A stretch of DNA of 64,000 nucleotides from assembly GCA_965153355.1 (NCBI GenBank), contig OZ231127.1, positions 46,004,001 to 46,068,000 on the forward strand, read 5' to 3'. Each line of letters begins with the position of its first letter. Position 1 is the stretch's first letter. The position numbers were made by a program, and so were the translations under genes. This document shows, piece after piece, positions 48,072-59,660 of this stretch. Source of the stretch: Flaccisagitta enflata (lineage: Eukaryota; Chaetognatha; Sagittoidea; Aphragmophora). The notes beneath the pieces were generated by a model, which was given only the letters and a program-made list of their open reading frames with translations, was not told the DNA's origin and did not search any database.

Positions 48072-49513
48072 ATGAAAATGACATTTCTCGGTCGTCACTC
48101 TCCGTCGGTATTCGTGACGTTGGTGTTTGTTGTGGCGCTGGTTCAACCGCGCGCCATCGTACCTCGCACCGACGCTCCTTCCAGACGCGATGATGGTGGT
48201 GGTGGTGGTGGTGTTGCTGACGTGAACGCCATCAACGACCCATTGGGCGCTCAACATGGCATCGCTGCGCCGCACGTCAATCGCATCAAAGACGGGAAAG
48301 AGAGCGAGAACATTTTGCCCCCGGATCACATCGACGGCGTGAGACTGGAGCAAGATGGCGACCTGAACCACGACTTTCACAAGGAAGTTCTTCTAGGCAA
48401 CCACGAGGACTTGGAGAGCCGAGGCGTCAACGACACGGATAAGATGCTGCGCGCCATCTTCGACCGGGTCGACGGCGACAGCGACGGACTCATCAAGGAG
48501 ACCGAGTTGGAGGATTGGATCGTCGTCAAAATCCAGGAACATTACGACGAGGCGAAAGAAGAAAACGAGCGAATATTCGAGTCCTTGGATCCGGACAAAG
48601 ACGGATCTGTCGACTGGAAAGAGTATTTGCGTAAATTCTTGGTGGACAAAGGATTTCCGACGGATTTGGCCGATCGCCACACCAACGACTACGACTCGCT
48701 GCATTTGCCCGAAGACGTCAAAGATAAAATCATTCGTTTTCGCTTCCGCTGGTCGGAAGCCGACGAAGAACCGCAAGACAATCGACTGACGGCGGAGGAA
48801 TTTCTCTCTTTTATGCATCCCGAGCATAGTCGCAAGACGCTGGATACGTGGGTGAAAGATATCATGCGAGGGCTCGACTCCAACGGCGATAGCATCATAA
48901 CGGAAACCGAGTTTTCTGCTCTGCCGGAAGGCCAAGTCGACGAACAATGGGAAAAGGCAGACAAGGTAGGTAATCGCTTACCTGCCTGGATTTGGTTTTT
49001 GCCCAACTGGTTACATTCATCGGTTTGAACGTCGCTGCTCTTCAAGTCTTTATATAGGAAAATATCTGTGCACTCGATGAAAATTTTGTTATTGTATTGT
49101 TTGGTATCCATAACTTTCTTCTTTGACTTTGTAGTATGTTTTGCTTATGTAATTGAACTAATATTTTTGCTTCTGCGCACCCGTTTAACTGTTAAACCCG
49201 TTAAAATACGTTAAAATACCCCTTAAACTACACCAAATCTGTTTCGACGCAGGATTGGCAAGAGGAGCGTCAGCGAGAATTTCGGCGGGTGATCGACTTA
49301 AACGCCGACGGCAAAGTGTCCGAGGAGGAACTCAAACTCTACGTCGATCCGAAAAACCCGAACCACGCGCGGGCCGAAGCGCGGAACCTCATCGAACTCG
49401 TGGATGCCGATAAAGACGGGTCTTTGTCCCTTGACGAAGTTCTCGCGGGCAAAGAAATAATACTCGGATCCAAAATGGTCGATACAGGCCAGAGTCTACA
49501 CGACGAATTCTGA
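48072..49513 (+). CDS. CALU: calumenin/reticulocalbin (CREC family) ER calcium-binding protein
   Basis: Exons 48072-48965 and 49253-49513 (GT-AG intron GTAGGT...GACGCAG, phase 0) encode 384 residues. An N-terminal hydrophobic signal peptide (VFVTLVFVVALVQP) is followed by a low-complexity linker. Six EF-hand positions follow: DGDSDGLIKETE, DPDKDGSVDWKE, a degenerate third (ADEEPQDNRLTAEEFLSFMH, with the CREC F-HPE motif after it), DSNGDSIITETEF, DLNADGKVSEEE and DADKDGSLSLDE. The protein ends HDEF, the calumenin-type ER retention signal. CREC proteins are low-affinity calcium binders of the ER and secretory pathway. Vertebrate calumenin is about 315 residues; the extra length is mostly the N-terminal linker. 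Assignment to calumenin rather than another CREC member rests mainly on HDEF. An AATAAA lies 65 nt after the stop. Confidence 0.95.
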
Positions 49514-49577
49514 GTACATCTGTAGACATTTAACGATATGATGACAAACAAAAAAAAAGAGTATTAGATGGAAAGAG

Positions 49578-49583
49578 AATAAA
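49578..49583 (+). terminator. calumenin polyadenylation signal AATAAA
   Basis: AATAAA 65 nt downstream of the TGA at 49511-49513; no competing signal nearby. Confidence 0.7.
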
Positions 49584-49931
49584 GAGTTATGAATCATTTT
49601 GGGATGATTTTAACCATTTCAAAAGTGATTTATCCACTTGACATACAAGCTAGTCTACGCTTTGAATAATTCCACTTTGTTTGTATCTGCTAAATTGATT
49701 GTTTCCGTTTGTTTAACAGATATCTTTGTCATTTAACGAATTTGCCAAGTCTACTAGAATTCCAATAAATTGTTTGTTCTTCCAATTGACATATTCAGTG
49801 TGTAGTAGTCAATGTTATACAGATTCTTTATTTATTGTATTGTACATGTTTTGCTATGCTTTTTCATGTATGACCTGGAAAATTAACTTGGAGACCTTAG
49901 CTTTAAGAAACAAAAATTATTACATAGAGAC

Positions 49932-50454
49932 ATGCCGGCGGCTGTGGGCTTCGAGAAGATGAAATGCTCTCCTAAAGCGGATTCTCCCGTCTTGTCTCCA
50001 CTTTCATCCGCGAACGGGACGATGTCACTGTCATCTCCTAGCAACGGAACTGCCGAAACTCCGTCGTCCACTCAGCAGCAACAGCGATGCTTCTCCGTGG
50101 AAACGCAAAGGAACGCGCAGTCGACGTCTCCCGACGAACCGATACGAAACGCTATCGCCGCTCTCATTCAATCGATGGAAAGCCTTTCGTTGGTTCGTCA
50201 GTCGACGGTCGTCTTGGGGGCGAATGATTTCGAAGTCGTTGCGTCGGCGTCGGCTGCTCATGGCAACAACAGCGCGACATTCCTCGCACGAAACGTGGAC
50301 AAAGTGGTAATTCCGGATTTGGACGAATACAGGACGGCACCCGGGGAACCTATCAACGTCAAAGACGGCGATCTAGAGATCCATGTTTATACGCTCAATG
50401 ACTCGGATCCGGAGAACGAACAACTCGAAGGAAGCGAGGATGAGTTGGCCGCCG
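49932..50454 (+). CDS. TRIP13: TRIP13/PCH2-like protein, N-terminal exon only
   Basis: Open from ATG 49932. After a serine-rich leader, the segment FLARNVDKVVIPD, then PINVKDGDLEIHVYTLNDSD and ENEQLEGSEDELAA lines up with the N-terminal domain of TRIP13/PCH2 (FLTRNVQSV..., PIDL...VALHIFQLNEDGPSSENLEEETENIIAAN). TRIP13 is the AAA+ ATPase that remodels HORMA proteins such as MAD2 in the spindle checkpoint and HORMADs in meiosis; this N-terminal domain recognises the substrate/p31comet. The exon probably ends at GCCG|GTACGG (50454). The open frame continues to 50516 into a family B repeat end. The AAA+ exons (Walker A GPPGTGKTS) were not found in the following 13.5 kb, so the gene is either very long or broken. 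The leader is longer than in vertebrates. Start choice is the first ATG after stops. Confidence 0.72.
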
Positions 50455-50491
50455 GTACGGAGGGATATGGTTGTTTTGTTGTTCACGTGAA

Positions 50492-50600
50492 ACAAGGCCG
50501 GATACACGGCCATTAAGTATTCTCTCGCGGGTGGGCAGGGGCGGTAATGCGGGTGCGCAAGAGCCGATAATGCGGGTGGGCAGGAGCCGTAACGCTGAGA
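50492..50600 (-). mobile_element. hairpin/GGTC element (family B), 3' end fragment
   Basis: AACAAGGCCGGATACACGGC is the inverse of the family end, followed by GGGTGGGCAGGGGCGGTAAT and two more GGGTGGGCAGGAGC repeats. It sits directly after the TRIP13-like exon. Confidence 0.6.
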
Positions 50601-50663
50601 CCTCGATATTTTAACAGATTTCGCAGAAATCAGAATTTCGCGTTTCCTACCCACCTACAAACT

Positions 50664-50855
50664 CACCCTTTCTTTCTTTCTCTTTCCTCTTTCTCTTTCC
50701 TTTCTGTCTTTCTCTTTCCTTTCTTTGTCTTTCCTTTCTGTCTTTCTCTTTCCTTTCTGTCTTTCTCTTTCCTTTCTTTTTTCAGTCTTTCTCTTTTCTC
50801 TCTTTTTCTGTTCTCTCTTTTTCTTTTCTCTCTTTCTCTTTTCTTTCTTTCTCTT
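50664..50855. repeat. (CTTT)n-rich pyrimidine tract
   Basis: CTTTCTCTTTCCTTTCTGTC units. Confidence 0.95.
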
Positions 50856-50879
50856 CACAGGGGGGTGAAAGCTAAAAAG

Positions 50880-51951
50880 TTTTTAGACATTTTTAGCTTT
50901 TTTCCCATTTTAATATCCTTCTCAAGCCTACCAAGGCCGATCTTTGCCAAGGTCATTGCAGAATTTTGGGTTTTACAGTTGTGTTAGAAATGTATGTCCG
51001 TCCGTCTATTAAGTATGAGTGCATTTGTTTCTTTTGCGTGCTTTTGGTTTTTCTTCTTTTCCTGTTATTCAATGCCGGCGTCTTTTGTTTCTCGCCATTT
51101 TTTATATTGGACGCTAGATGGGTAAACTATGGTTGCGCCTTGTATTTTGTGCCATTTGTTTTATTACGTGGGCAACATATCATGAATCTCTGCTTTTTCA
51201 GATATCCAATTTTGGATTGATTGATTTTATTATTTACGGCATTGCTTCTTAAAGTGATTGATTGATTTTTCGTGATCGATTGAATGCGCCCTTGGAATTC
51301 ACTAATTTCAATAATCTCTCATTTTTTTATTGCAGATAAACTTATGAACGGACAATTAACGTTAGTTTGACATCGATAGACTGTGGGTTGAAACCAACGA
51401 AAGTGGGCCTAAAAGTAAGTTTTATAGACGCGTCTTTGCTTTGCTTTTATTAACGTTGTTTTTATCTTGTGTTCCGGTCTGTTATTTTTGTCTTTTTGCC
51501 CTTTTGCATTTTTATCGCCGGATTTTAGTATGGTTTTTATCGCTTGCCCGATCAGCTTGCTATAGGGATGATATGGATGAATTTAATGGGATGGGCCGGG
51601 GCAGGGGCAGGTATTATCAGGTGCATGGGCTCTGAAGAAGATGAACATGTTGTCATGTGCTGTTTCTGTCCTTTATTGTGTCCTATCTCGATTTCATGTT
51701 TTCTTTTGCGTTTGCTGATCACCTTTAACGCCCACTTTCCCTTTCTCATTTTCCCCTCTTCAGTTGTTGAAATTTTTATAGAATAAACGAGACGATCGCC
51801 TTCCTATTTTCCAATCGGCCAACTTTCTTCACCACAAGTCGTCAGTCAGATAGACGCTCATAGACAGTGCCAGTTGAAACTCGGGGCGTAATTTATATTT
51901 CAACAATTTAAAACACGACTCGACTTTTACATTCCAAAACGAAATTGGACA
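50880..51951. other. no supported gene
   Basis: T-rich DNA with short hydrophobic frames (for example 51441-51635), none matching a known domain. It may hold intron or 5' UTR sequence of neighbouring genes. Confidence 0.4.
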
Positions 51952-53985
51952 ATGGCGGCCGCGCGTAACGACGACACCGTCTCGACTGCTTCCAACGCTC
52001 ATCTCGTGTATCTCACTTCGGTTTGAATCAGTGTCCGAGGTCGGATCCAGTGCACGCGCGGAGAAACGATATCACGGCGGAGATGGAAGGATGCCGGCGC
52101 CTTTTCGCCGTTGCCGCTTACGCCGAAGGATCGAATGATTTCGACGACGCCGCATGTGAATCAGATGGCGCTCGACATGGCCTTCGGGATATGGTCTACG
52201 ACTTCTATATCATACGCAAGGCAAATGGCGCTCGACTCGATGCCCGGCGACCCTCTTCGATTCGCGCCGTCCACTCTGAGCGTCGAATCCGGCGCGAATG
52301 GAACTCCATGCGTTTCTTCGATCGTGAAAACTATCCAGAGGGTTTTCTTTCCAACGCCGACATCGTTAACGCAATGCACAATGACATTGGGAATCGTAAA
52401 GGACCCTCACACGAATTCTCATGGAACAGTCTCCCAACTGACACTCATGCCGCCCGTGACACGTGACTGGCGCCCTCCACCAAGGATGCGAACGGTTCGC
52501 CAAACCCGACGGATCCATCTACCACTTCTCGGTCCCGCCACATGGTGCGCAATCTCCAACTGGCGGCCACTCTTTAAATCTGCCGCCGATCCAAAGAGGA
52601 GATGCTGCCAATCAATGGGTATCAGATTTGGTCTCGGAAATTGAACCTGTGCGTGCGTCTCCGATGGAGCAAGCTGACGACATGCTTGCGGATCTCGACG
52701 ACGCCGATGCTCTTGCAAGAGGTCGGGATTATCAACGTGACTGACGCCGCAGGAGAGGGCGAGGCGACACTAGCCGCCAACAGGAGTGCGGAGAGAGACA
52801 GATGGGGTAGACAGCTGGAGGAGGAAATGCGACAAGGCCGGTGGCTGATAGATGATTTGCAGCAGCAACAACGGGAGGAGGAGTAGCGACAGCAACAGGA
52901 GCAACAGCAGCAGCATCAATTGCAGATGCAGCAGCAGCAACTCCAACAGCAACGTCAACTCCACCGACCACATGAGCAGCAGCAAACGACAGCTCAACGG
53001 CAGCAGCAAGAGCTGCTGCAGCAGCAGCAGTTGCAGCACCCCACACTTGCCACAAGACCAACAACGCTGTCTTGGCTGGCGCCACAACATGTGTCTCAAC
53101 AACAGCAACAACACGTGCAGCAGCAGCAGCAATAACAGTAATAAACAAGGGGCAACAACATCAACCGTCTATGCAGCCGCATGAACCAAATAACAGGCAA
53201 AATAATGAAGATGAACGTATGCAACAGCAACTGCAGCAGCAACAGCAACTTCCGCCGCGATCCCAGCGGTGGTAGTGGATCCTCCAGCGTCAAATAATCA
53301 TCCTGTCGAAAGCATGAACGTCAGTGAGGAACAGAAGAAGAGAGACAGCAACGCCTTGCAGAACAACGCCTGCGCATGATGGCTGAAGGTGAAGGTGGTG
53401 GTGCAGCAACAGCTCCAAAGGCGCCAATCGCGGTGCCATTGGGATTCCAACAGCGAAGCTCATCACAAGAAGACAAAGAGTTGTACTATTGTGAATGTGT
53501 AACTTTCACAGCAGCAGCAAATCTAGATGGTAAGATAGAAGAGCAGGAGTATTCAATAATGCGGCAGAAATGTAACGAAAGCACCGGAACAGCCTGAACG
53601 ACGGCGGCATTGGTGGAGCTTTAGAGCAGCGGGATGTGAAGCTTAGACAACTGCCTGAGCTGGACAAGCAGCAGCCGCAGCATCCGCCAAAGACCGGCCG
53701 ATCTATCTTCAGAAATTTCAATCCGGGATTGTTCAATTCGAACTTACAGCAACGCCATGTGCAGTCAGTGGAAACGTCCGTCAAGCAGCCGATGCAGCAG
53801 CAGCAACAGCTGGAGCAGCAGCAGCAGCAAGGACAGCGCCAGCGTCAACTGCAGGTGCTGAATGAACAGCAACAGCATCCTGACCAGCAACAGCAGCTTC
53901 AACATCAACAGTGGCAGCAGCAACGCTTTCAACAACTGCAACAGCATCAGGATCAGCATCACCAAAGGCGCGGGGCCCTAAGCTA
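51952..53985 (+). pseudogene. glutamine-rich coding-like tract with broken frames
   Basis: GC content and codon texture rise here. An ATG at 51952 (MAAARNDDTVSTASNAHLVY) stops at 52024. Coding-like segments then switch frame repeatedly: a PSTLSVESGANGTPCVSSIV frame, a DGSIYHFSVPPHGAQSPTGG frame ending 52744, and Q-rich runs (HQLQMQQQQLQQQRQLHRPH) stopped at 53135. Further frames cover 53376-53597 and 53636-53986, the last ending with a (CAG/CAA) polyglutamine. No splice signals resolve these into one frame. I cannot name the protein. A decayed gene or retrocopy, or a real gene with sequence errors, are both possible. Confidence 0.4.
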
Positions 53986-54206
53986 GGCTAAGGGTGCGGG
54001 GCCCCCTACCTTCCCCTCTTTTCCCCCTACTAACCCCTCTTTGCCCCCCCCCCTATTTACCCAATAACTTAAAACCAGTTGATTGAAACTTTAGCTAGCA
54101 TGCGCAACTTCCTATCTGCCTAAAAGTGACATATTTAAAGAACTTAAAATAGATGAAACAACAAAATATGACATTCCATTACAGTTAAGCGTATCATTTT
54201 TCATAC

Positions 54207-54247
54207 ATTTCATGTTTCTTTCTTTTTTTTCTTTCTTTCTTTCTTTC

Positions 54248-54290
<43 letters not shown>

Positions 54291-54345
54291 GTCTTTCTTT
54301 CTTTCTTTTTTTCTTTCTTTTTTTCTTTTTTTTCTTTCCCTATTT
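54207..54345. repeat. (CTTT)n microsatellite
   Basis: About 140 bp of CTTT with T-run interruptions. Confidence 0.95.
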
Positions 54346-54435
54346 GTTGATCCGGCATAGGATGCATTGTGAAATCAAATAGTAAACTGCTAGGCATCAG
54401 TTTCTTCGTATAGTTAGCTAAAAAATGGATTTTTA

Positions 54436-55013
54436 GTAGTGTGGGGTAAAATGGGTCACCATGCTAAAATCATGAAATTTTCATCAAACAGTTGAGATAT
54501 GCTTGTTATCCAATCTCATGAGTCAGAGTAAGTGAGAGCCAGCTCATTTTCGCTCTAAACATCTTGTTCTATTGTTTTTTTAAAGATTTTACAATATGAA
54601 TATAATGATTTTATGCTAAACCGTTAGTAATTATCACATATCCTAATATTTTTTTGTCTTTAAATACTTTTTTTTAACTAAATTTAACTAAATTGATATA
54701 TTAGGTCACTCGTTTTTTTCACTAATGCGTTGCAACATCTCACTTGGAATAAATTAATGGCCGATATTTTTCGAAAGAGGGTAGGTGACGAAATTTTACC
54801 CCACCTAGATGGGGTAAAATGGGTCACCTACTCGTTTTTAAAAAGGGGGATTCCCCTTCGCTCATTTCTGGGACGCAATTTTATTTTTTGTGGTAGTGGA
54901 GAAAACACACATTGTCTGTAATTGATAACAAAATTCTTCATTTTATTAAGAAATTAAAGAGATATTATAGAAATAATTGAAAAAGTGACCCATTTTACCC
55001 CACTTCGCCCTAC
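54436..55013. mobile_element. inverted-repeat element with GTGGGGTAAAATGGGTCAC ends
   Basis: Left TIR 54441-54459 and right TIR 54985-55002 carry GGGGTAAAATGGGTCAC in inverted orientation. A third and fourth copy form a central palindrome 54781-54832 (GTAGGTGAC...GTCACCTAC). No coding capacity. Confidence 0.75.
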
Positions 55014-55089
55014 TCTCTCTTTCTCTCTCTTTCTCTTTCTTTCTCTCTTTCTCTTTCTTTTTCTCTTTCTTTCTTTCTCTCTTTCTCTT

Positions 55090-55132
<43 letters not shown>
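55012..55132. repeat. CTTT/CT pyrimidine tract
   Basis: Degenerate CTTTCTCTCT followed by pure (CT)n to 55131. Confidence 0.95.
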
Positions 55133-55137
<5 letters not shown>

Positions 55138-55198
55138 TCAATTGATAAAGGGGAATCCATATAAAGCAACCAGTGTCGCTGATGAGCACCTATTTTAT

Positions 55199-55748
55199 CA
55201 GGCGTGTATAAAATTGAGTATTCCCCCCCCCTCCGTGGGAGTAAAATCAAAAGGTTTGAAGATGAGGAAGAAAATCAAATGGTGGAAAAGGATATAAAAC
55301 AATATTTTATAACATTTTACACTTTTGACAGTTCTAAAAGCATTTGACTACTACTACACTATTTCACGGAAAAAATTTCGAAGACGATACTGATCTTTTG
55401 TTTTTATCAGGTTTTCCCGTTTGGGCGAAGCTTTAATTTGTGTAGATTCGGGTTAAAATGTATTTAACACAGCTCTCACCTTGCCCTAACGCTAGCTCTG
55501 ACCCTAACCCTAACCCTAAAACCACCCCCAACCCCAACCTTAACCCTAACCCTACCCCTAACCCTTAATAAAAACCCGCTTAGAAAGTCAGTAAAACAAA
55601 AGACATCACCGAATTCGAAAACAGCACCCTATTTCACATTATTGTGACCATATTTATACTTTATTAATACTTTATGGGTAGAAAATCAAACCATTATTTA
55701 ACCCAACAGGGAAGGAAATCAAAGGCCGCTTAACTTTATACACCCCCG
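55199..55748 (-). mobile_element. hAT-like MITE (family C, copy 3) with nested insertion
   Basis: Ends CAGGCGTGTATAAAATTGAG / TTAACTTTATACACCCCCG. Flanks TATTTTAT and TATTTTGT match 7 of 8. It is enlarged relative to other copies by an insert at 55367-55628 carrying telomere-like repeats. Confidence 0.85.
55367..55628 (+). repeat. nested 262-bp insertion carrying telomere-like (CCCTAA)n
   Basis: Bounded by the direct repeat CTATTTCAC (55359-55367 and 55629-55637). Contains CCCTAACCCTAACCCTAAAA and further units at about 55500-55567. Confidence 0.7.
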
Positions 55749-55777
55749 TATTTTGTCTCTTACGTTAGTTACGTACT

Positions 55778-56008
<231 letters not shown>

Positions 56009-56208
56009 CCAAACGATTCATCGCCACGTGGGATCCATTACGCGCGCGTCGTTTTTCCAACGTGGATCGTTCGTGTTGGATCATTTTGGGGGCGATGGTG
56101 ACTTCCGGTATTTTGTTTTCTCTGCATTATATGTGGACGGCCAGCTGGGATGTGGAACCGGACATTTCCAACGCCCTTCAATGCAACATCATGCCAGAAT
56201 CTCAATGG
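56009..56208 (+). CDS. class A GPCR, internal exon (end of TM3, loop 2, TM4, extracellular loop 2)
   Basis: Encodes KRFIATWDPLRARRFSNVDR, then a 22-residue hydrophobic TM4 (CWIILGAMVTSGILFSLHYM, with the conserved Trp), then TASWDVEPDISNALQCNIMP and ESQW. The RFIAxWxPLRARR segment is the usual continuation of the DRY/ERY motif of peptide-type rhodopsin-class receptors, here KRF. The Cys in LQC is where the loop-2 disulfide partner to TM3 is expected. Phase: two leading bases, ends phase 0 at TGG|GTAAGG. Upstream TM1-TM3 exons were not found. Confidence 0.78.
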
Positions 56209-56230
56209 GTAAGGGCCGTAGAGCGATAGA

Positions 56231-56703
56231 TATAGAGATGTACAGTAGACAGATAAACTTAAAAGACTGATATTTGGAATATAAACTAATAAAAGGATGC
56301 TTTATTGCCCATGGGTGTTGGTTGCTATGGAAACACGTTTCCATGTATTCATACCAAAGTATCAATATTTTGAGAAATTTTTTGAGGGAACATTGTTTAA
56401 AATAAAATTTGCAACAACTTTCCCACAATATGCTCTGTTAGAATATCGCTCATTTGGCGGTTGTAATGCTTCATAGCAATGGCTAAACGAGCAATTTTAC
56501 AATACAGAACATATTGTGGGAAAGTTGTAGCAAATTTTATTTTAAACAATGTTCCCTCAAAAAATTTCTCAAAATATTGATACTTTAGCGTGAATACATG
56601 AAAATGTGTTTCCATGGCAACCAACACCCATGGGCAATAAAGCATCCTTTTATTAGTCTATATTTGAAATATCAGTCTCTTAAGTATATTTGTCTTCCTG
56701 TTA
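56231..56703. mobile_element. 470-bp foldback element in GPCR intron
   Basis: Arms of about 200 bp: CTTAAAAGACTGATATTTGG, AAAGGATGCTTTATTGCCCA, TGGGTGTTGGTTGC and CAATATTTTGAGAAATTTTT are inverted on the other side. Outer ends CAGTAGACAGATAAAC / GTTTGTCTTCCTG-like. Short unpaired centre near 56450-56490. Confidence 0.85.
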
Positions 56704-56863
56704 TGAATTCCCCCGTATTTCCAAGTCACGACGACATCTGCTGTACCTTGGGATGTGGAAGCGATTGACCACTTCTGATTTGGTGGGTAGGATAGCTACT
56801 AGCATTTGAACTGCAAAATTGAAGCGGAAGCGGTGGAAAAATCGATTGCTTCCACATCCCTAG

Positions 56864-57168
56864 ACAGTCAGTGGACAAAACACTATAGGTATATATATCA
56901 TACTATTGGCTTTGATTCAAAATACTGCTCACAAACAAAATATTGTATGCAACAACCAGTTGCTCAAATTACAGCCGGCTTTAACAAACAAAATGTTATA
57001 TGCAACAACTGGTTGTAAGAATTACAGCTGGCTCTAATTTTGTAATATTACAGCCGGGTGTAATTTCAACAGCTAGTTATTGCATACAATATTTTGTTTA
57101 TCATCAGTATGTTGTTTCAAAGTCAACCGTATGATATATATACCTATAGTGTTATGTCCACTGACTGT
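56864..57168. mobile_element. 305-bp foldback element with CAGTC ends (family D)
   Basis: ACAGTCAGTGGACAAAACAC plus TATAGGTATATATATCATAC is inverted at the right end. The core contains CAACAACCAGTTGC / GCAACAACTGGTTG and AATTACAGCCGGCT repeats. Confidence 0.8.
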
Positions 57169-57267
57169 AGATGTACCTATAAGAACCTCCTAGCCTACAC
57201 AATTCCTAATTACTAAACAGGCACCTCAATTGACATATCAATTATGATTAAATAAGAAGTAATATAT

Positions 57268-57575
57268 GATTGGGAAAAAAATCGATTTTTTGAGTCCTGG
57301 GTAAGGAATTAATGTTTCTCTCTTTTGCTTGAGACAATTTGGGGATGTTGGGGCAGGACTAGGCTCGCCTGGGACTGGGGTTGAAATTGGTACAGGGAGA
57401 AAGAGGGCACTTTTTTACACCTTTTGGGAAAAAATCAGGGCACTGTTGGACCAATACTTTAGCCTATGTTTAGGCGCTATGAATTTTTTTATCTTTTTTC
57501 TATTTTTTCACTTTTTCCGCATTTTTCTCAAAGATCTTTATTTATCATCGATCTCAATTTTGGGCTCTAAGTAAC
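57268..57575 (+). repeat. interspersed repeat family E, copy 3
   Basis: TTGAGTCCTGGGTAAGGAAT, TTGGGGCAGGACTAGGCTCG and GGGACTGGGGTTGAAATTGG, as in 29107-29412. Confidence 0.75.
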
Positions 57576-57589
57576 AACAAAAAAGTAGT

Positions 57590-58149
57590 TCAGCAGAGGG
57601 CAGTTAGAGGGAGGGAAGGAGTGGGAGGGAGAGGGAAGGAGAGGGAGGGCCGGAGGGAAGGAAGGAGAGGATTTTTCATCAATATCAATTTTGGGCCCTA
57701 AGTAACAACAAAAATGAGTTCAGCAGAGGGATGAGGGAGGGAGGGGGAGGGAGTGAAGGAGAGGGTGGGAGAAAGAAGGAGGGGGAGGGAGGGAAAGAGA
57801 GGGGGAGAGAGAGGGAGAGGGAGGGAGGGAGGGAAAGGAAGGGAGAGGGGGTGGGAGAGGGGGAGGGAAAGGGAAGGAAAGAGAGAGGGAGGGAAAGAGA
57901 GGGAGGGAGATGGTGGTAAGGAGGGAGAGGGAGGGAAAGGGAGGGGGAGTGAGAGAAGGAGGGAGAGGGGGAGGGAAAGGGAGGGAGAGAGGGAGAGAGA
58001 GAGGGAGGGAGAGAGATGGAGGGGGAGGGGGAGGGACAGAGGGAGGGAGGGAGAGAAGGAGAGAGGCAGAGAGGGAGGGAGAGAGGGAGGGAGAGAAGGA
58101 GGGAGCAAAAGATGGAGACAGAGAGAGACAGAGAGAGAGGATGACACAC

Positions 58150-58222
<73 letters not shown>
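57590..58222. repeat. GGGA-rich purine tract followed by (CA)n
   Basis: GAGGGAGGGAGAGGG units 57590-58140, then CA 58146-58222. Confidence 0.95.
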
Positions 58223-58226
<4 letters not shown>

Positions 58227-58370
58227 GCACAGAGGCTTGTGAATGAAATGAGGAGAAAGAAAAAAACTGAAAAAAACAAAAGCAATTTTACGATTTTTTT
58301 CCAGTCGGCGAGAACCGCCTTTACTGGTATATCAATATGTAAAAAGTGCTATATAAAACTATTGTCACAG

Positions 58371-58488
58371 GTTCCCGCATTGACAATCGCGATAATCCCT
58401 TCTTTGAGCGTTTTGGTGCTGAATGGACTTACATTGTGGAAGATTATCGCACGAAGGCCCGCTCAAGGAGAAACTCCTAACAATCAAG
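58371..58488 (+). CDS. class A GPCR, internal exon (TM5)
   Basis: Acceptor TTGTCACAG|GTT. Encodes VPALTIAIIPSLSVLVLNGL, TLWKIIARR and PAQGETPNNQ. A TM5 with the conserved Pro (IIPSLSVLVLN) is followed by the basic start of loop 3. It joins in frame to the 56009-56208 exon, giving a continuous TM4-ECL2-TM5. Donor CAAG|GTAAAT. The rest of the receptor (TM6-TM7) is not in the window or was not recognised. Confidence 0.76.
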
Positions 58489-58509
58489 GTAAATTGTTGG
58501 TTTTGAAAT

Positions 58510-58655
58510 AAGTGACGCGGGGTCACAATATCGTTGCGGACGGGTGGGTAGGGGCATCCAACCCCCATCCACACCTCAACTCATCCCCCACACGCAAACA
58601 TGCACAAAAAGTATCTAAAATACTTGTTTTCCGACTTTTCAACTCAATGACCCCC
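58510..58655 (-). mobile_element. hairpin/GTCC element (family B, GTTGCG subfamily), 3' part
   Basis: GTGACGCGGGGTCACAATAT plus CGTTGCGGACGGGTGGG is the inverse of the 35108 element's end, followed by ATCCAACCCCCATCCACACC and TTTTCAACTCAATGACC. Confidence 0.65.
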
Positions 58656-59150
58656 GACGCACGGACGCACTGTGGGCCGAAACGTGCTCCAGGTGGCTCA
58701 TTGAGGATTATCATTACATTTTCTTAATTTTATCATACTTAAAGATACATAAAGAGTGAAAAACATTTGTTTGTATAATTTGATATGTATTTAGGCTATT
58801 CATACCCAATATCGACCCCTTTTATTGGATTTAATGCCTTAAGAGCTTTGAATACAAAGCAAATAGATTGCGAGAAAAAGAAGTAAAAAGCACTGCTAAG
58901 TCATCTTAAATTTAAAAAGTAAATTGTCTTTAACTGATTTAATACATACATTCTTTTTGTTTAAAGAAGGAATTTCTCCCTTACAAAAAATGAAAACTCA
59001 TTTTTAGCTCATTTTGCTCACTTTATTTTCATTTGATATAAAATGATATGATTTAGCCTCAGTAAGTATTTGTATACTTCTGACTTCTTTCGACTTTTAA
59101 TTTGAATAAGTGCTTGAGATTAATATACTTATGTTTTATAAAATTTTTGA
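58656..59150. other. no gene seen
   Basis: AT-rich DNA without supported features. Confidence 0.45.
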
Positions 59151-59152
59151 TT

Positions 59153-59590
<438 letters not shown>

Positions 59591-59660
59591 TCGGACCTGT
59601 GATTTTTTTTCCAACCTGCTCAGAAGCTTAAGATATTCCCTGATCATGTTCAATGAATCT

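Noticed and set aside
51441-51786. Hydrophobic frames as missing GPCR transmembrane exons
   Set aside because: No conserved TM1-TM3 residues (GN, LAxxD, DRY context) and no matching splice phases.
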